55,401 nucleotides of DNA from DASVUC01 sp036387255 (GTDB lineage Bacteria; Planctomycetota; Phycisphaerae; Tepidisphaerales; Tepidisphaeraceae). The position numbers and the translations under genes were made by a program. The number at the start of each line of letters is the position of its first letter. Within the stretch, counting starts at the first letter, position 1. This document shows positions 39,547-49,054 of this stretch, piece by piece. Under the pieces are notes generated by a model. It made no database searches. It was not told the origin of the DNA and was given only the letters and a program-made list of their open reading frames with translations. Where the stretch lies: the NCBI GenBank assembly GCA_036387255.1, contig DASVUC010000018.1, forward strand, positions 1-55,401, in the 5' to 3' direction.

Positions 39547-40716
39547 CTATTCGACCAATCTCGCCCCGGCTGTGGCAGTTGTCGCAAATATCTCCGGCTT
39601 CTTCCCAAACTTCTCCTGATATTTCTCCCCCAGCGCCCTTTCCAGCGGCTCCACCGCCCTTGGCTGCGCCAGCGCCACGATGCATCCGCCGAACCCCCCG
39701 CCGGTCATACGCGCCCCATAAACTCCCTTTACGCGCATCGCCTCTTCCACGAGGAAATCCAACTCCGGCACGCTCACTTCGTAATCATTGCGCAGCGAAT
39801 TGTGGCTCTTCACCATAAGTTCCCCCACTTCCTCGTACGCCTTCTGGGTCAGCTTATTGGCTGCATCCGTCGTCCGCAGGTTCTCCGTCACCACGTGATG
39901 ACACCGCCGCCAGACCACGTCGTCCATTTTTCCCTTCGCCGCCTCGACCTGGTGCACCGTGACATCTCTCAGGGCGCGAACCTCTGGATTCTCCTTTTGG
40001 AAAAACGTCACCCCCTCCTCACACTGCCTGCGGCGCTGCGCGTACTCGCCGCCGGTGAGTTTGTGCTTCACCATGCTGTTGGCCACCACCACGCGCAGCT
40101 CGCGCGAATCGATCGGCACAAAACGCTGTGACTTGTCGCGGCAATCGAGCAGCATTGCGTGCCCCTCCTTTCCGGCCGCAACGATGGTCTGATCCATGAT
40201 CCCCACCGGCACGCCCGCATATTCGTGCTCCGCCTTCTGCGCCAGGAGCGCCAGCCGGCCCGGATCCATCTCCAGCCCCGCCAGCGACAGCAGCGCCACG
40301 CCGGTCCCCACCTCGACCGCAGCGCTACTGGAAAGACCTCCGCCCAGCGGCAGCGTGTTGTCCATCAGCGCATCCATGCCCACCAGCGGGATTCCCGCCC
40401 CGAGCAGCTCCGCGGCGATTCCCTTGGAATAGTTCGCCCAATCCGGATCGCCGGGCTTGATCTTTTCGGAAAGCGAGAACTCCACCACTTCCCCAGGAAA
40501 CGCCGTCGAAGCGACCCGCACCTTCGCGTCGTCCCGGCCGCGGCACGCGATCATCACGTTTGGCTCAATCGCCATCGGGAACACAAACCCATCGTTGTAA
40601 TCCGTGTGCTCACCGATCAGGTTCACCCGCCCCGGCGCCCGCACGATATGGACTCTTCCGCCGTCGCCGAAAACCTCTGCAAATCGCCGCTTCAGGGAAT
40701 CGTGCGCCTTGTCCAT
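39547..40716 (-). CDS. galK: galactokinase
   Basis: From ATG 40714-40716 the protein has 389 residues, a normal GalK length. The signature PGRVNLIGEHTDYNDGFV (about residues 26-43), the ATP-binding GGGLSSSAAVEVG and the C-terminal GARMTGGGFGGCIVAL are GHMP-kinase galactokinase motifs. It phosphorylates galactose at C1 in the Leloir pathway, which fits the GH2 enzyme nearby. TAGAGT seven bases before the ATG may be the -10 element. It is divergent from the thymidylate kinase gene. Confidence 0.94.
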   Translation of the reverse strand: MDKAHDSLKRRFAEVFGDGGRVHIVRAPGRVNLIGEHTDYNDGFVFPMAIEPNVMIACRGRDDAKVRVASTAFPGEVVEFSLSEKIKPGDPDWANYSKGIAAELLGAGIPLVGMDALMDNTLPLGGGLSSSAAVEVGTGVALLSLAGLEMDPGRLALLAQKAEHEYAGVPVGIMDQTIVAAGKEGHAMLLDCRDKSQRFVPIDSRELRVVVANSMVKHKLTGGEYAQRRRQCEEGVTFFQKENPEVRALRDVTVHQVEAAKGKMDDVVWRRCHHVVTENLRTTDAANKLTQKAYEEVGELMVKSHNSLRNDYEVSVPELDFLVEEAMRVKGVYGARMTGGGFGGCIVALAQPRAVEPLERALGEKYQEKFGKKPEIFATTATAGARLVE

Positions 40717-40878
40717 CCGCGCGACTCTAAAAGACCCCCCCACAGCCGGTCAACCCGCGAATGTTGGCGCGTTTCCCGGCGCAAGCAGGGCATCACGCGC
40801 ATGCATCCTGCTCTCCTTCTTTTCCACAAGGCAGCCCCTACAGAAAACGCGTTCCTCCGATACACTATCGCCCGCCTC

Positions 40879-41556
40879 ATGGACCAGAACCTCGACTTCC
40901 TCCGCGGCAAGTTCATCGTCTTCGACGGCAACGAAGGCTGCGGAAAATCTACGCAGGCGCGCCTGCTCCGCCAGCACCTGGAAACGCACAACATCCAAAC
41001 CCTCGCCGTCCACGATCCCGGCGCCACGCGCCTCGGCGAGCACATTCGCGAGCTCCTGCTCAACCCGGAAAACACCGATATGGCCATGCGCTGCGAGATG
41101 CTCCTGTACATGGCATCCCGCGCACAGATGATGTGCGAGAAGATCCTGCCAGCGCTGGCCAGTGGACTGTGCGTCATCTCCGATCGATTCGTCTCCTCCA
41201 CTCTTGCCTACCAACTCGGCGGCGACGACCTCACATTCGATGAGATCCGCGCGGTGGCCGATGTCGCGATCAAGAAGCGGTGGCCAGACCTGACGCTGAT
41301 CTTTGACCTGCCGGTCGAAAGCTCGTGGGCTCGCGTGCGTCCGAAGTTCACCTTGTTTCCTGACGATCCCACGGCTGGACTGGATCTTGACCGCATCGAA
41401 CAGCGCTCGCGCACTTACCATGAACAAGTGCGGCAGCATTATCTGGATCAGGCGCGCCGTGACTCGGTTCGCTATCGCATCATCAATGCGGACCGCCCAC
41501 TGCAGGCCGTTCATGAAGACGTGCTGCGCACGGTTGATCAGCTTTCTGCGAGGTAG
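40879..41556 (+). CDS. tmk: thymidylate kinase
   Basis: The 225-residue protein has the P-loop FDGNEGCGKSTQ (about residues 15-26), the DPGATRLGEHIRELLL segment (consensus usually E-P-G-G-T), a DRFVSSTLAYQ motif and the nucleotide-binding LIFDLPVE. It phosphorylates dTMP to dTDP. DPGAT in place of EPGGT is a mild variation. ATG 40879 follows TACACT by 12 bases with no Shine-Dalgarno. An open frame upstream to 40159 is antisense to galK and not coding. Confidence 0.92.
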   Translation: MDQNLDFLRGKFIVFDGNEGCGKSTQARLLRQHLETHNIQTLAVHDPGATRLGEHIRELLLNPENTDMAMRCEMLLYMASRAQMMCEKILPALASGLCVISDRFVSSTLAYQLGGDDLTFDEIRAVADVAIKKRWPDLTLIFDLPVESSWARVRPKFTLFPDDPTAGLDLDRIEQRSRTYHEQVRQHYLDQARRDSVRYRIINADRPLQAVHEDVLRTVDQLSAR

Positions 41557-41617
41557 CTGCTCGCACTGAACGATCAAAATCGGCGTTTCGGTCGCGCCAC
41601 CCACTACGAGTTCCCTC

Positions 41618-42703
41618 ATGACGTCGCACCGCATTGTCATTATTGGGATAGGCGCTGTAGCCGAAGCCATTGCTCAAAGCATTGAAACCTTACCCGGCGC
41701 GAAGCTCGTCGCCGGCTCCTGCCGAACGCGCGAGAAGGGCGAGACATTCGCGGCGCACCACACGTGCAAGTGGTATTCAGACGCTGATGAGATGCTGCGG
41801 GCGGAGAAACCAGCCGTCGCGATTGTCGCGACGCCCAGCGGAGCCCATCTTGAAGCGGTTCAAGCGTGCGCGCGTCACGGCGTTCATGTCCTGTGCGAGA
41901 AGCCGCTGGAGATCACGACGGCGCGCATTGATCGGATGATTGCATCGGCACGTGAAGCGAAGATCATCCTGGGTGGGATTTTCCCCCAGCGCTTCAACCC
42001 CGTCGTCCGCACCATCTACGACGCCGCCCGCGCGGGTCGTTTTGGATCGGTTTCGTTGATCAGCGTCGCGGTACCCTGGTGGCGCGATGACGCCTACTAC
42101 GGCGGTGGACGCTGGCAGGGTACCAAAGCTCTTGACGGCGGCGGGGCTCTCATGAACCAGGGGAGCCATTCCGTCGACCTCCTGCAATGGCTCGCCGGCG
42201 CAACGATGCCGGATCTTCCCGCGGAGGCCAATCCCGTTGAAGAAGTGTTCGCGTTCACCGCGAGACGCGGACGCGAGCCGAAGCTGATCGAAGTCGAAGA
42301 CACTGCGCTTGCCGTCGTTCGCTTCCGCAACGGCGCCGTCGGGCAAATTCTCGCGGCCACCAGCATGTATCCGGGCGCCCACCGCCGGCTGATCATCGCG
42401 GGGCGTGATGGCCTCGCGGAACTGGTGGAAGACACGCTCCAGCAGTTCAAGTTTCGGTCTGAGCAGCCGCAGGATGAGCAGATCCGACAGCAGTTTGGGC
42501 AGTCAACCCACCACGCAGGCGGATCGTCTAATCCGATGGCGTTCAATTTTGACAACCACAAGCGGAACATCGCTGCGTTTCTCGAAGCCGTTGAGCAGAA
42601 TCGCCAGCCGGACCTTGGCGCCCCTGAAGCCGGCAAAGCCGTGCGGATTATCGAAGCATGCTATGAATCCGCGGAGACGGGGAAGCCTGTGCAGCTCGCG
42701 TGA
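41618..42703 (+). CDS. Gfo/Idh/MocA family oxidoreductase
   Basis: The 361-residue protein starts MTSHRIVIIGIGAVAEAIA with a Rossmann GIGAVAEA, then VAIVATPSGAHLE, CEKPLEIT (the EKP lysine near residue 98) and GGGALMNQGSHSVDLLQW, which includes the likely catalytic histidine. It would oxidise a sugar or cyclitol with NAD(P). It follows tmk by 61 bases. It differs clearly from the pair at 4878-6898, so it probably serves another pathway. Confidence 0.92.
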   Translation: MTSHRIVIIGIGAVAEAIAQSIETLPGAKLVAGSCRTREKGETFAAHHTCKWYSDADEMLRAEKPAVAIVATPSGAHLEAVQACARHGVHVLCEKPLEITTARIDRMIASAREAKIILGGIFPQRFNPVVRTIYDAARAGRFGSVSLISVAVPWWRDDAYYGGGRWQGTKALDGGGALMNQGSHSVDLLQWLAGATMPDLPAEANPVEEVFAFTARRGREPKLIEVEDTALAVVRFRNGAVGQILAATSMYPGAHRRLIIAGRDGLAELVEDTLQQFKFRSEQPQDEQIRQQFGQSTHHAGGSSNPMAFNFDNHKRNIAAFLEAVEQNRQPDLGAPEAGKAVRIIEACYESAETGKPVQLA

Positions 42704-42737
42704 AATTGGTTCGGCGGCGCGCGGCGCAGAAGTGCCT

Positions 42738-42758
42738 CGCCAGCGGGGCCGCTGAACG
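42738..42758 (-). repeat. dispersed repeat, family CGTTTAGCGG, copy 3
   Basis: Read on the minus strand it begins CCGTTCAGCGGCCCCGCTGG, differing from copies 1 and 2 at two or three positions. It lies between convergent genes. Confidence 0.55.
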
Positions 42759-42791
42759 GGAGGTGTGGGAACCCATTGGTGATTGAAGCAG

Positions 42792-43175
42792 TTACGCATC
42801 CAGGCGATCAATCCGCACCAGCGCCGCCTCGATCTTTGTCAGCAAGCGCTCGAGGTTCACGGGTTTCGTGTCGTAATCATCGCACCCGTATGCCAGCGCC
42901 CGCTCGCGATCACCTTCGAGCGCGTTGGCCGTGAGCGCGATGATGGGAATCTCGGCCGTGGAAGGATCTGTCTTCAGCGTGCGCGTGGCTTCACCGCCGT
43001 GAATGTCCGGCAGGCGCATGTCCATCAGGATCACGTCCGGCAGGATCCGCCGGGCCATCGTTATCGCCTCGCCGCCGCCGATGGCGATACTCACCTTGTG
43101 CCCGCGCTTGGCCAGCCGGCGCGAGAGCATGTCGCGGTTCATCTCGTTGTCTTCCACCAGCAGGATTCGCCACAT
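42792..43175 (-). CDS. stand-alone receiver-domain response regulator
   Basis: The 127-residue protein is one receiver domain: LLVEDNEMNRD (acidic pair), PDVILMDMRLPDIHG with the phosphorylatable Asp near residue 52, PIIALTANALEGD (switch Thr), and DDYDTKPVN (conserved Lys). It has no output domain. GGAGG precedes the ATG. It starts nine bases after the stop of the CHASE3-PAS kinase gene, so it is very probably co-transcribed and phosphorylated by that kinase. Confidence 0.9.
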   Translation of the reverse strand: MWRILLVEDNEMNRDMLSRRLAKRGHKVSIAIGGGEAITMARRILPDVILMDMRLPDIHGGEATRTLKTDPSTAEIPIIALTANALEGDRERALAYGCDDYDTKPVNLERLLTKIEAALVRIDRLDA

Positions 43176-43184
43176 GCTCGCCTC

Positions 43185-45029
43185 CTACCTCGCCGCCGCC
43201 GAAAGATCAGACGCCCGCGCCGCCGGTGTTTCATTCAGTCGCATCGGGAGCGTAACAGTGAAGGTTGAACCCTTGCCCGCCGTGCTCTCAACGGTGATGT
43301 CTCCGCCCATCGCCCGGCACAGCTGCCTGCTGATCGCCAATCCCAGCCCCGTCCCGCCGAACCGACTCGAAGTCGACGCGTCCGCCTGCGCAAACGGCTG
43401 AAACAGGTTCCGCATCTGCTCGGATGTCATCCCAATGCCGCTGTCTCGGATCAAAAACATGCACGAACCGGAATCGCACCGCACGGAGAATCGGATCACG
43501 CCCCGGCTCGTGAACTTGCACGCGTTGCTCAGCAGATTCAGCAGCACCTGCCGCAGCTTTGCCAGGTCCGCCTCAACGTCCACCACGTCGGTCGGCCGCT
43601 CGATCTCCAGCTTGTTCTGGTTCCGCTCCGCCAGCGGACGTATGGTGCTCGCACAATCGAGCATGAGCTGCCCCACGTCGAACGTCTCGGGGTGCAGCGC
43701 CATCTTCCCCGCCTCCACCTTCGACAGATCCAGCACGTCACCGATCATCGACAGCAGCAGCTTCGCAGCGGAGCCAATACGCTCCAGATCCTGCACGTTC
43801 TGTGTTTGTCCTGACGCTTCGGCATCCTCACGCAGCATCTCGCTGTACCCGATGATCGCGTTCAGCGGCGTGCGCAGCTCGTGGCTCATGTTCGCGAGGA
43901 ACGCGCTCTTCCCCCGGCTCGACGCCTCCGCCGCCTCCTTCGCCTGCTTCAGTTCCTGGGCGACGCGGTGCTTCTCCGAAAGATCGCTGCCGATGCCGAG
44001 GTACCCGGTGATCCGGCCGTTCTCATCGCGAATCGGCGTCACCGACAGCAGCACCGGATAGCGCGTTCCATCCTTGCGGATGTGCGTCCACTCTCGCTCG
44101 TCCGGCAGACCCAGCCGCGCCTTGGCCACCATCGTCTCCATCCCCGGTTCGAGAGGCCGCCCAAGCTCCTGTGAAAGCTGCCTCGCGTACGCTTCAATCT
44201 CCCGCCGCTCGTGGAAGATTGCCGGGGTCACTTTGCCGACAACTTCTTCCGCGGAGTAACCCAGCCACCGCTCCGCGGCTCGGTTAAAGGTCTGGATTAC
44301 GCCTTCCAGGTTTACCGCCACAATGGAGTAGTCTGCCGCCTCGAAGATCGCATCCTGAAGTTGCGTCGTCGCCAGCAGCGATTGCTCCGCCGCCCGCCGC
44401 CGCTTCTCGTAGTTAAGCAGCAACAGAAATCCCACCACCAGCACGGCGAATTCGACACCGGTGAAAACGCCGAACGTCAGGCTCCCCTCTCGCCAATTCT
44501 CAAATGCCGCGTCGCGCGATCTGGCAATCTCCCGGTACTCCATCTGCTCTAAGTGAGCGACCCGCCCGCGGATGTCGTCCATGATTTCTTTGCCCCGCCG
44601 GCTGCGAACATCGTCTACTGCTTCCTCGGTTCGCCCGCTGCGGAACAGGGCGATCGTCTGGGCCGCGAAATCCAGCTTGTCCTCCGCCAACTCCGCCAGC
44701 TCGTTCACCTTTGCCAGCGTTTCCGGCTCGTTCGCTTCCAGCGATCGCAGCTCATTGAGCCGCTGTCGGGCGGACTCCCCCGCGCTCTCGTACGGCTCCA
44801 GAAATTCCTCGTCGCCCGTCAGCAGATAGCCGCGCTGTCCCGTTTCAGCATCCTGAATCGCTGACAGCAGCGCGTGCAGCGCGAACAGCGCGTCCTGTGA
44901 ATGACGCATCTGTTCAGCCGACGCAAAGTAGCGCGTGCCGAGCTGATAGGAAACGAGCCGAGCCGCCAACAGCAGCAGGAGCACCAGGCAGAACAGAAGC
45001 GTAAGAACGTTCTTCGGCAAAGACTTCAT
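43185..45029 (-). CDS. CHASE3-PAS sensor histidine kinase
   Basis: The 614-residue protein has a membrane helix at 8-28, a CHASE3 sensor region (about 35-180: ALLSAIQDAETGQRGYLLTGDEEFL), a second helix (about 188-208), a PAS domain (about 220-345: AADYSIVAVNLEGVIQTFN), a HisKA helix with MSHELRTPLNAIIGY (phosphorylated His) and an HATPase domain with LLSNACKFTSRG, GIGMT and GTGLGLAISRQL. Its stop lies just before the stand-alone receiver and its start 30 bases after the NarL-type gene. The sensed signal is unknown. Confidence 0.92.
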   Translation of the reverse strand: MKSLPKNVLTLLFCLVLLLLLAARLVSYQLGTRYFASAEQMRHSQDALFALHALLSAIQDAETGQRGYLLTGDEEFLEPYESAGESARQRLNELRSLEANEPETLAKVNELAELAEDKLDFAAQTIALFRSGRTEEAVDDVRSRRGKEIMDDIRGRVAHLEQMEYREIARSRDAAFENWREGSLTFGVFTGVEFAVLVVGFLLLLNYEKRRRAAEQSLLATTQLQDAIFEAADYSIVAVNLEGVIQTFNRAAERWLGYSAEEVVGKVTPAIFHERREIEAYARQLSQELGRPLEPGMETMVAKARLGLPDEREWTHIRKDGTRYPVLLSVTPIRDENGRITGYLGIGSDLSEKHRVAQELKQAKEAAEASSRGKSAFLANMSHELRTPLNAIIGYSEMLREDAEASGQTQNVQDLERIGSAAKLLLSMIGDVLDLSKVEAGKMALHPETFDVGQLMLDCASTIRPLAERNQNKLEIERPTDVVDVEADLAKLRQVLLNLLSNACKFTSRGVIRFSVRCDSGSCMFLIRDSGIGMTSEQMRNLFQPFAQADASTSSRFGGTGLGLAISRQLCRAMGGDITVESTAGKGSTFTVTLPMRLNETPAARASDLSAAAR

Positions 45030-45059
45030 GCAGCATCCCCCCGCAACACGGAGGTGAAC

Positions 45060-45713
45060 CTACTTTCGCGGCCGCGCATCCGCCGACGTCAGTCCTTCGC
45101 GAATTGCGTATCGAGTCAGCTCCGCGACGTTGTGGATATCCAGCTTATCCATGATGTGCTGCCGGTGCGTGTCGATCGTCTTCACGCTCACCGACAACAC
45201 TGCCGCAATTTCCTTTGTGCTCTTCCCCTCGGCGATAAGCTGAAGCACTTCCCGCTCCTTCGCCGTCAGCGGCGACGCCATCGACGGTTCCGGTGAGGAT
45301 AAATTTCGCACGACGACGCCGGCAATATCCGGACTCAAATACGTTCGGCCGGTGAGAACCGTCCGGATGGCTTTCACAAGCTCCTCAAAGGCGCAATCTT
45401 TCAGCAGGTATCCCGAAGCCCCTGCCTGGAACATTCGCCGCACCACCGGACCGTCCGACTGCATCGACAGAGCCACCACCTTGATCGATGGATCCGCATC
45501 CAACACCTGGCGTGTCGCCTCAACGCCGTTCAGGTCGGGCATCGCGATGTCCATCACGATTACCGTGGGCGAAAGCTCCCGCGCGAGCTGAACCGCGGTT
45601 CGACCGTCCTCCGCTTCTGCGACCACTTCCATGTCGTGCTGCTTGGCGAGCAGGCTGCGCAGGCCGTCCCTGATGATTTTATGATCGTCCGCGAGAATAA
45701 TGCGAATGCTCAC
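45060..45713 (-). CDS. NarL/FixJ-type response regulator
   Basis: The 217-residue protein starts at GTG (MSIRIILADDHKI) with CGGAG about seven bases upstream. The receiver has PTVIVMDIAMPDLNG (phosphorylated Asp near 54), and the C-terminal LuxR-type helix-turn-helix reads LTAKEREVLQLIAEGKSTKEIA. It is closely similar to the regulator at 49055. It lies between the NarX-type kinase gene, 157 bases upstream, and the CHASE3 kinase gene, and is the likely partner of the former. Confidence 0.92.
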   Translation of the reverse strand: MSIRIILADDHKIIRDGLRSLLAKQHDMEVVAEAEDGRTAVQLARELSPTVIVMDIAMPDLNGVEATRQVLDADPSIKVVALSMQSDGPVVRRMFQAGASGYLLKDCAFEELVKAIRTVLTGRTYLSPDIAGVVVRNLSSPEPSMASPLTAKEREVLQLIAEGKSTKEIAAVLSVSVKTIDTHRQHIMDKLDIHNVAELTRYAIREGLTSADARPRK

Positions 45714-45870
45714 GGCAAAGCTCCGTGTAAACCTGCGTCATCCCAGTCGTCAGCAAGTGCAGTTCCGCGCGCAGCAGAAAGACGTGTGCGAATTGGTGAA
45801 TGCGCGGACAGAGCCTAAGAGGACTCCCGACGCAGGTGCATCGGGTGAAATACCGAAATCCCCAACGGGG

Positions 45871-48411
45871 TCAGGATTTGCCTTCCACCGCCATCGCGGC
45901 AGCGGCGTCCGCCGCCTTCTGCTGGCCATTCTGACGCAACGGAGCATAGATGGTCGTTTGGGTTCCTCGTCCAGCCAACGAATCAATTTCCACCCGTCCC
46001 CCCACGTAATCCATCTGCTCTCGGATACTGAAAAGGCCGAACCCGCCGGTGGAAGTCACAGCATGCCCGGTCTTTTGTGGATCAAATCCCACCCCATCAT
46101 CCCGCACTCCCACTTTCACAAAGGAATCTTCCCGGCTGATCGAAACGGCCACGTGCTTGGCCCGCGCGTGCTTTGCGACATTGTGCAGCAGTTCCCGCAC
46201 CGCCTGGAAAACGATAACCCGCATCTCCTCATCCAGCGGCTTAGGCTGGCGATCATCCGCGAAGAACGGCTCCAGGCCGTGCTTATGCATGTCCTCGACC
46301 AGGTTCTCAATCGCAGTCTCCAGGCCGAACTCATACAAAATTCTGGAGCCCAGCTCGAACGTCAGCGATCGAATGTGCACGATCGCCTTCTCCAGCGCCG
46401 AGCGAATTTCTTCCAGGTTCTTCGATTTCTCCACATCCGAAGCCACCATCTCGTGGAACGCGCCCAGGCGCATCTTCACCAGCGCCAGGCTCTGCCCGAT
46501 CTCATCGTGCAAGCCCCGCGCTATTCGTCGCCGCTCGCGCTCTTCCGCAATGGCAACCTGCGAGGTGAGCGCGCGAAGCTTGCCCTGCGACGCGAGAAGC
46601 CGCTGATGAGCCGCCCGGCGCTCCGCCACTTCTTCAATCAGCAGCGCGTTCGATTGCGCCAGCTCCGCGGTGCGATCGTGCACGCGACGCTCCAGTTCAT
46701 CCGCGGTCTGCCGCAGGAACTGTTCCGCGTCGCGACGCTCGGTCACGTCCACACACGACCCGATGTATCCCGCGAACCCGTCCGGCGTGAAGCGGGGAAC
46801 GCCCGTTCCATAGAGCCAGCGGTATTCTCCATCGTGCCGGCGGATGCGGTAATCCTGAAGGAACTTCTCGCGGTTGGTGAACGCCTTCTGCCACGCCGCC
46901 AGCGTGCGCTCACGGTCGTCCGGATGCAGACCATCCGTCCAGCCGAAGCATTGTTCCTGAACCAGCGTGCGCCCGGTGAAATCGGTCCACGAGCGATTCA
47001 CGAACGAGCACATCCCGTCCGGGCCGGTCATCCAAAGCAGCACCGGCGCATGATCCGCCATCGTCCGGAAGCGCTCCTCGCTCTCGCGCAGCGCGTTGTT
47101 GGCGCGGCGCAGCATGTCTGCCGCGTTGCGCCGCTCGGTGATGTCGATGCAGGAGCCAATCAACCCGATGAAATCCCCGCCGGGCGTGTAGCGCGGCATG
47201 CTCGTGTCGAGGATCCAGCGGTACTCGCCATCGTAGCGTCTCAGCCGATATTCCGTCTCCATCGGCTCCCGCCTGCGCCTGGCTTCATCGAACGCCTTGG
47301 CACAGTGAGCCCGATCATCCGGATGAATGCTTCCCAGCCAGCCGAAACCCAACTCCTGCTCCAGCGTGCGCCCTGTGAACTTCAGCCATGATTTGTTGAG
47401 AAACTGGCAAGATCCATCAGGCGCGTCGATCCAGAGGAGCATGGGTGAGCTGTCTGCCATCGTGCGGAAGCGCTCCTCGCTCTCTCTCAGCGCTTCGTTG
47501 GCTGTCTGCAAATCCGCCGTCCGTTCGGCCACGCGCTGCTCCAGCTTTTCGTTAGCCAGCCGCATCGCCTCGCGCGCCCGCTGCCGTTCCGTGATGTCGC
47601 GCACGATCATGAGCACGGCGGGCTTTCCCGCGATTTGGAGCATCTCGGCGCCGACAGCGACCGGAAACATTTCACCGTCCCGCCGCCGCGCCAGCGCTTC
47701 AAAATCGCGCAGCACGCCATCGCGCTTGAGCTCAACGATCGCGCGATCGCGATCCGCGGGATCGGCAATAATTCCCAACTCCAGCCCGGAGCGGCCCATC
47801 AACTCCTGCCGCGCATAGCCGAACATCCGCCCGAAGTTGTCGTTGACGTCGATGATCTTCCCCGTCTCGCGGTCGCTGATCGCCAGCCCGTCCATGTGCG
47901 AACGAAACGCCTTCTCGAAGCGCTCTTCTGAAAGCCGCAGCGCCTGCTCGACGCGCTTGCGCTCCCCGATCTCAGCCGCCAGCTGCGCATTCGCCTGTGC
48001 CAGCTCCTTCGCGCGAGCTGAGCTTTCTGCAAGCTTCTTGATCTTCAGGCACGTCTCGATTCGCGCCAGCAGCACCGGCAGGTTCACCGGCTTCACGACG
48101 TAGTCGTTCGCCCCCGCCGCGAATCCGGCCACCACGTCTTCCGAATCCACCATCGCCGTCACCAGGATGATCGGCAGCAGGTCGGCGCTCCACGACTTGC
48201 GCAGTTGCTCCAGCACCTGCATCCCGCTCATCTGCGGCATGTAAACATCCAGCAGGATCAGGTCCGGCATGCGATTCTGGATGGCGCTGAAGCACGATGA
48301 TCCGCCGTCGCAGCTCTCGACGCTGAACCCTTTGGCGCCGAGTCGCCGAGTGAGAATGTCCCGGCTCAGCGCTTCGTCGTCGACGATCAGGATGTGTGCA
48401 GGATCTGACAT
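45871..48411 (-). CDS. receiver-PAS-PAS-PAS-NarX-type sensor kinase
   Basis: The 846-residue protein begins with a receiver (about 5-120: ILIVDDEALSRD, DLILLDVYMPQMSG, DYVVKPVN). Three PAS domains follow (about 165-290, 310-430, 440-560), the last two having near-identical RFRTMAD and GEYRW segments. A HisKA_3 dimerisation helix (EERERRRIARGLHDEIGQSL, phosphorylated His) and an HATPase domain (ELLHNVAKHARA, VRDDGVGFD) complete it. There is no membrane helix, so it is a cytoplasmic sensor. The HisKA_3 type pairs with NarL-type regulators, as encoded next to it. Confidence 0.92.
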   Translation of the reverse strand: MSDPAHILIVDDEALSRDILTRRLGAKGFSVESCDGGSSCFSAIQNRMPDLILLDVYMPQMSGMQVLEQLRKSWSADLLPIILVTAMVDSEDVVAGFAAGANDYVVKPVNLPVLLARIETCLKIKKLAESSARAKELAQANAQLAAEIGERKRVEQALRLSEERFEKAFRSHMDGLAISDRETGKIIDVNDNFGRMFGYARQELMGRSGLELGIIADPADRDRAIVELKRDGVLRDFEALARRRDGEMFPVAVGAEMLQIAGKPAVLMIVRDITERQRAREAMRLANEKLEQRVAERTADLQTANEALRESEERFRTMADSSPMLLWIDAPDGSCQFLNKSWLKFTGRTLEQELGFGWLGSIHPDDRAHCAKAFDEARRRREPMETEYRLRRYDGEYRWILDTSMPRYTPGGDFIGLIGSCIDITERRNAADMLRRANNALRESEERFRTMADHAPVLLWMTGPDGMCSFVNRSWTDFTGRTLVQEQCFGWTDGLHPDDRERTLAAWQKAFTNREKFLQDYRIRRHDGEYRWLYGTGVPRFTPDGFAGYIGSCVDVTERRDAEQFLRQTADELERRVHDRTAELAQSNALLIEEVAERRAAHQRLLASQGKLRALTSQVAIAEERERRRIARGLHDEIGQSLALVKMRLGAFHEMVASDVEKSKNLEEIRSALEKAIVHIRSLTFELGSRILYEFGLETAIENLVEDMHKHGLEPFFADDRQPKPLDEEMRVIVFQAVRELLHNVAKHARAKHVAVSISREDSFVKVGVRDDGVGFDPQKTGHAVTSTGGFGLFSIREQMDYVGGRVEIDSLAGRGTQTTIYAPLRQNGQQKAADAAAAMAVEGKS

Positions 48412-48559
48412 GATGCGCCGGGTCGAGCTCTCTCGGCGTTGCGACCCGCAGTGCCCTCAATAGATAGGCTTAATATGCGGAGCAACGGATGGGTGTTCGC
48501 GCCGGCATTGAATGAAAACGATATTTGATTGGTGTCGGAAGTGTTGCCAATTCCGCGGC

Positions 48560-48997
48560 TTAGGCTACGGGGCGATTCTTGAGCAAATCCCGGATCTCCA
48601 TCAGGATCGACTCTTCCCGCGTCGGCGCGGGAGGTACTTCCGGCGCCGGCTGCGGCTTGCGCCGCGCGCGGTTGATCACCTTCACCACCAGAAAAATTGC
48701 CAGCGCCTGGATGACAAAGTTGATGACCGCATTGATGAACCTGCCGTACCGGATCGCGACGTCTTCCTTCAGTTCCGAACCGCTGATGAAGTGTTTGCTC
48801 CCCTTTTGCTGAAGGACCAGCCGTTTGTCCTGAAAGTCCAATCCGCCGGCAACCCACCCCAGCGGCGGCATCATGATGTCCTGCACCAGCGACGTCACCA
48901 GCGCGCCAAACACCGCGCCGATGATCACGCCCACCGCCAGATCCAGCACGCTTCCTTTAAGCGCGAACTCCTTAAATTCGGCAATGAAGCCGGCCAT
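48560..48997 (-). CDS. mscL: large-conductance mechanosensitive channel
   Basis: From ATG 48995-48997 (CGGAGA four bases upstream) the protein has 145 residues. MAGFIAEFKEFALKGSVLDL and AVGVIIGAVFGALVTSLV are the N-terminal helix and pore helix of MscL; INAVINFVIQALAIFLVVKVINRA is the second membrane helix and EESILMEIRDLLKNR the cytoplasmic helix. It opens under membrane tension to release solutes during osmotic downshock. It lies between the two NarL-type regulator genes on the same strand. Nothing is truncated. Confidence 0.93.
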   Translation of the reverse strand: MAGFIAEFKEFALKGSVLDLAVGVIIGAVFGALVTSLVQDIMMPPLGWVAGGLDFQDKRLVLQQKGSKHFISGSELKEDVAIRYGRFINAVINFVIQALAIFLVVKVINRARRKPQPAPEVPPAPTREESILMEIRDLLKNRPVA

Positions 48998-49054
48998 GTC
49001 GTCTCCGTTTGTTGTGTCCGAGTGGGTAATGTAGCGGACTGAGACGTGCAATGG

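Noticed and set aside
40159..40878. A 240-codon N-terminal extension of thymidylate kinase.
   Set aside because: It is antisense to galK, and the kinase starts normally at ATG 40879.
42704..42787. A short open frame starting at the GTG after the third dehydrogenase gene.
   Set aside because: It has no ribosome binding site and overlaps a dispersed repeat; 28 codons of arbitrary composition.
45700..47391. A 563-codon open frame on the plus strand opposite the NarX-type kinase.
   Set aside because: No family features, and the kinase frame on the minus strand is fully supported.
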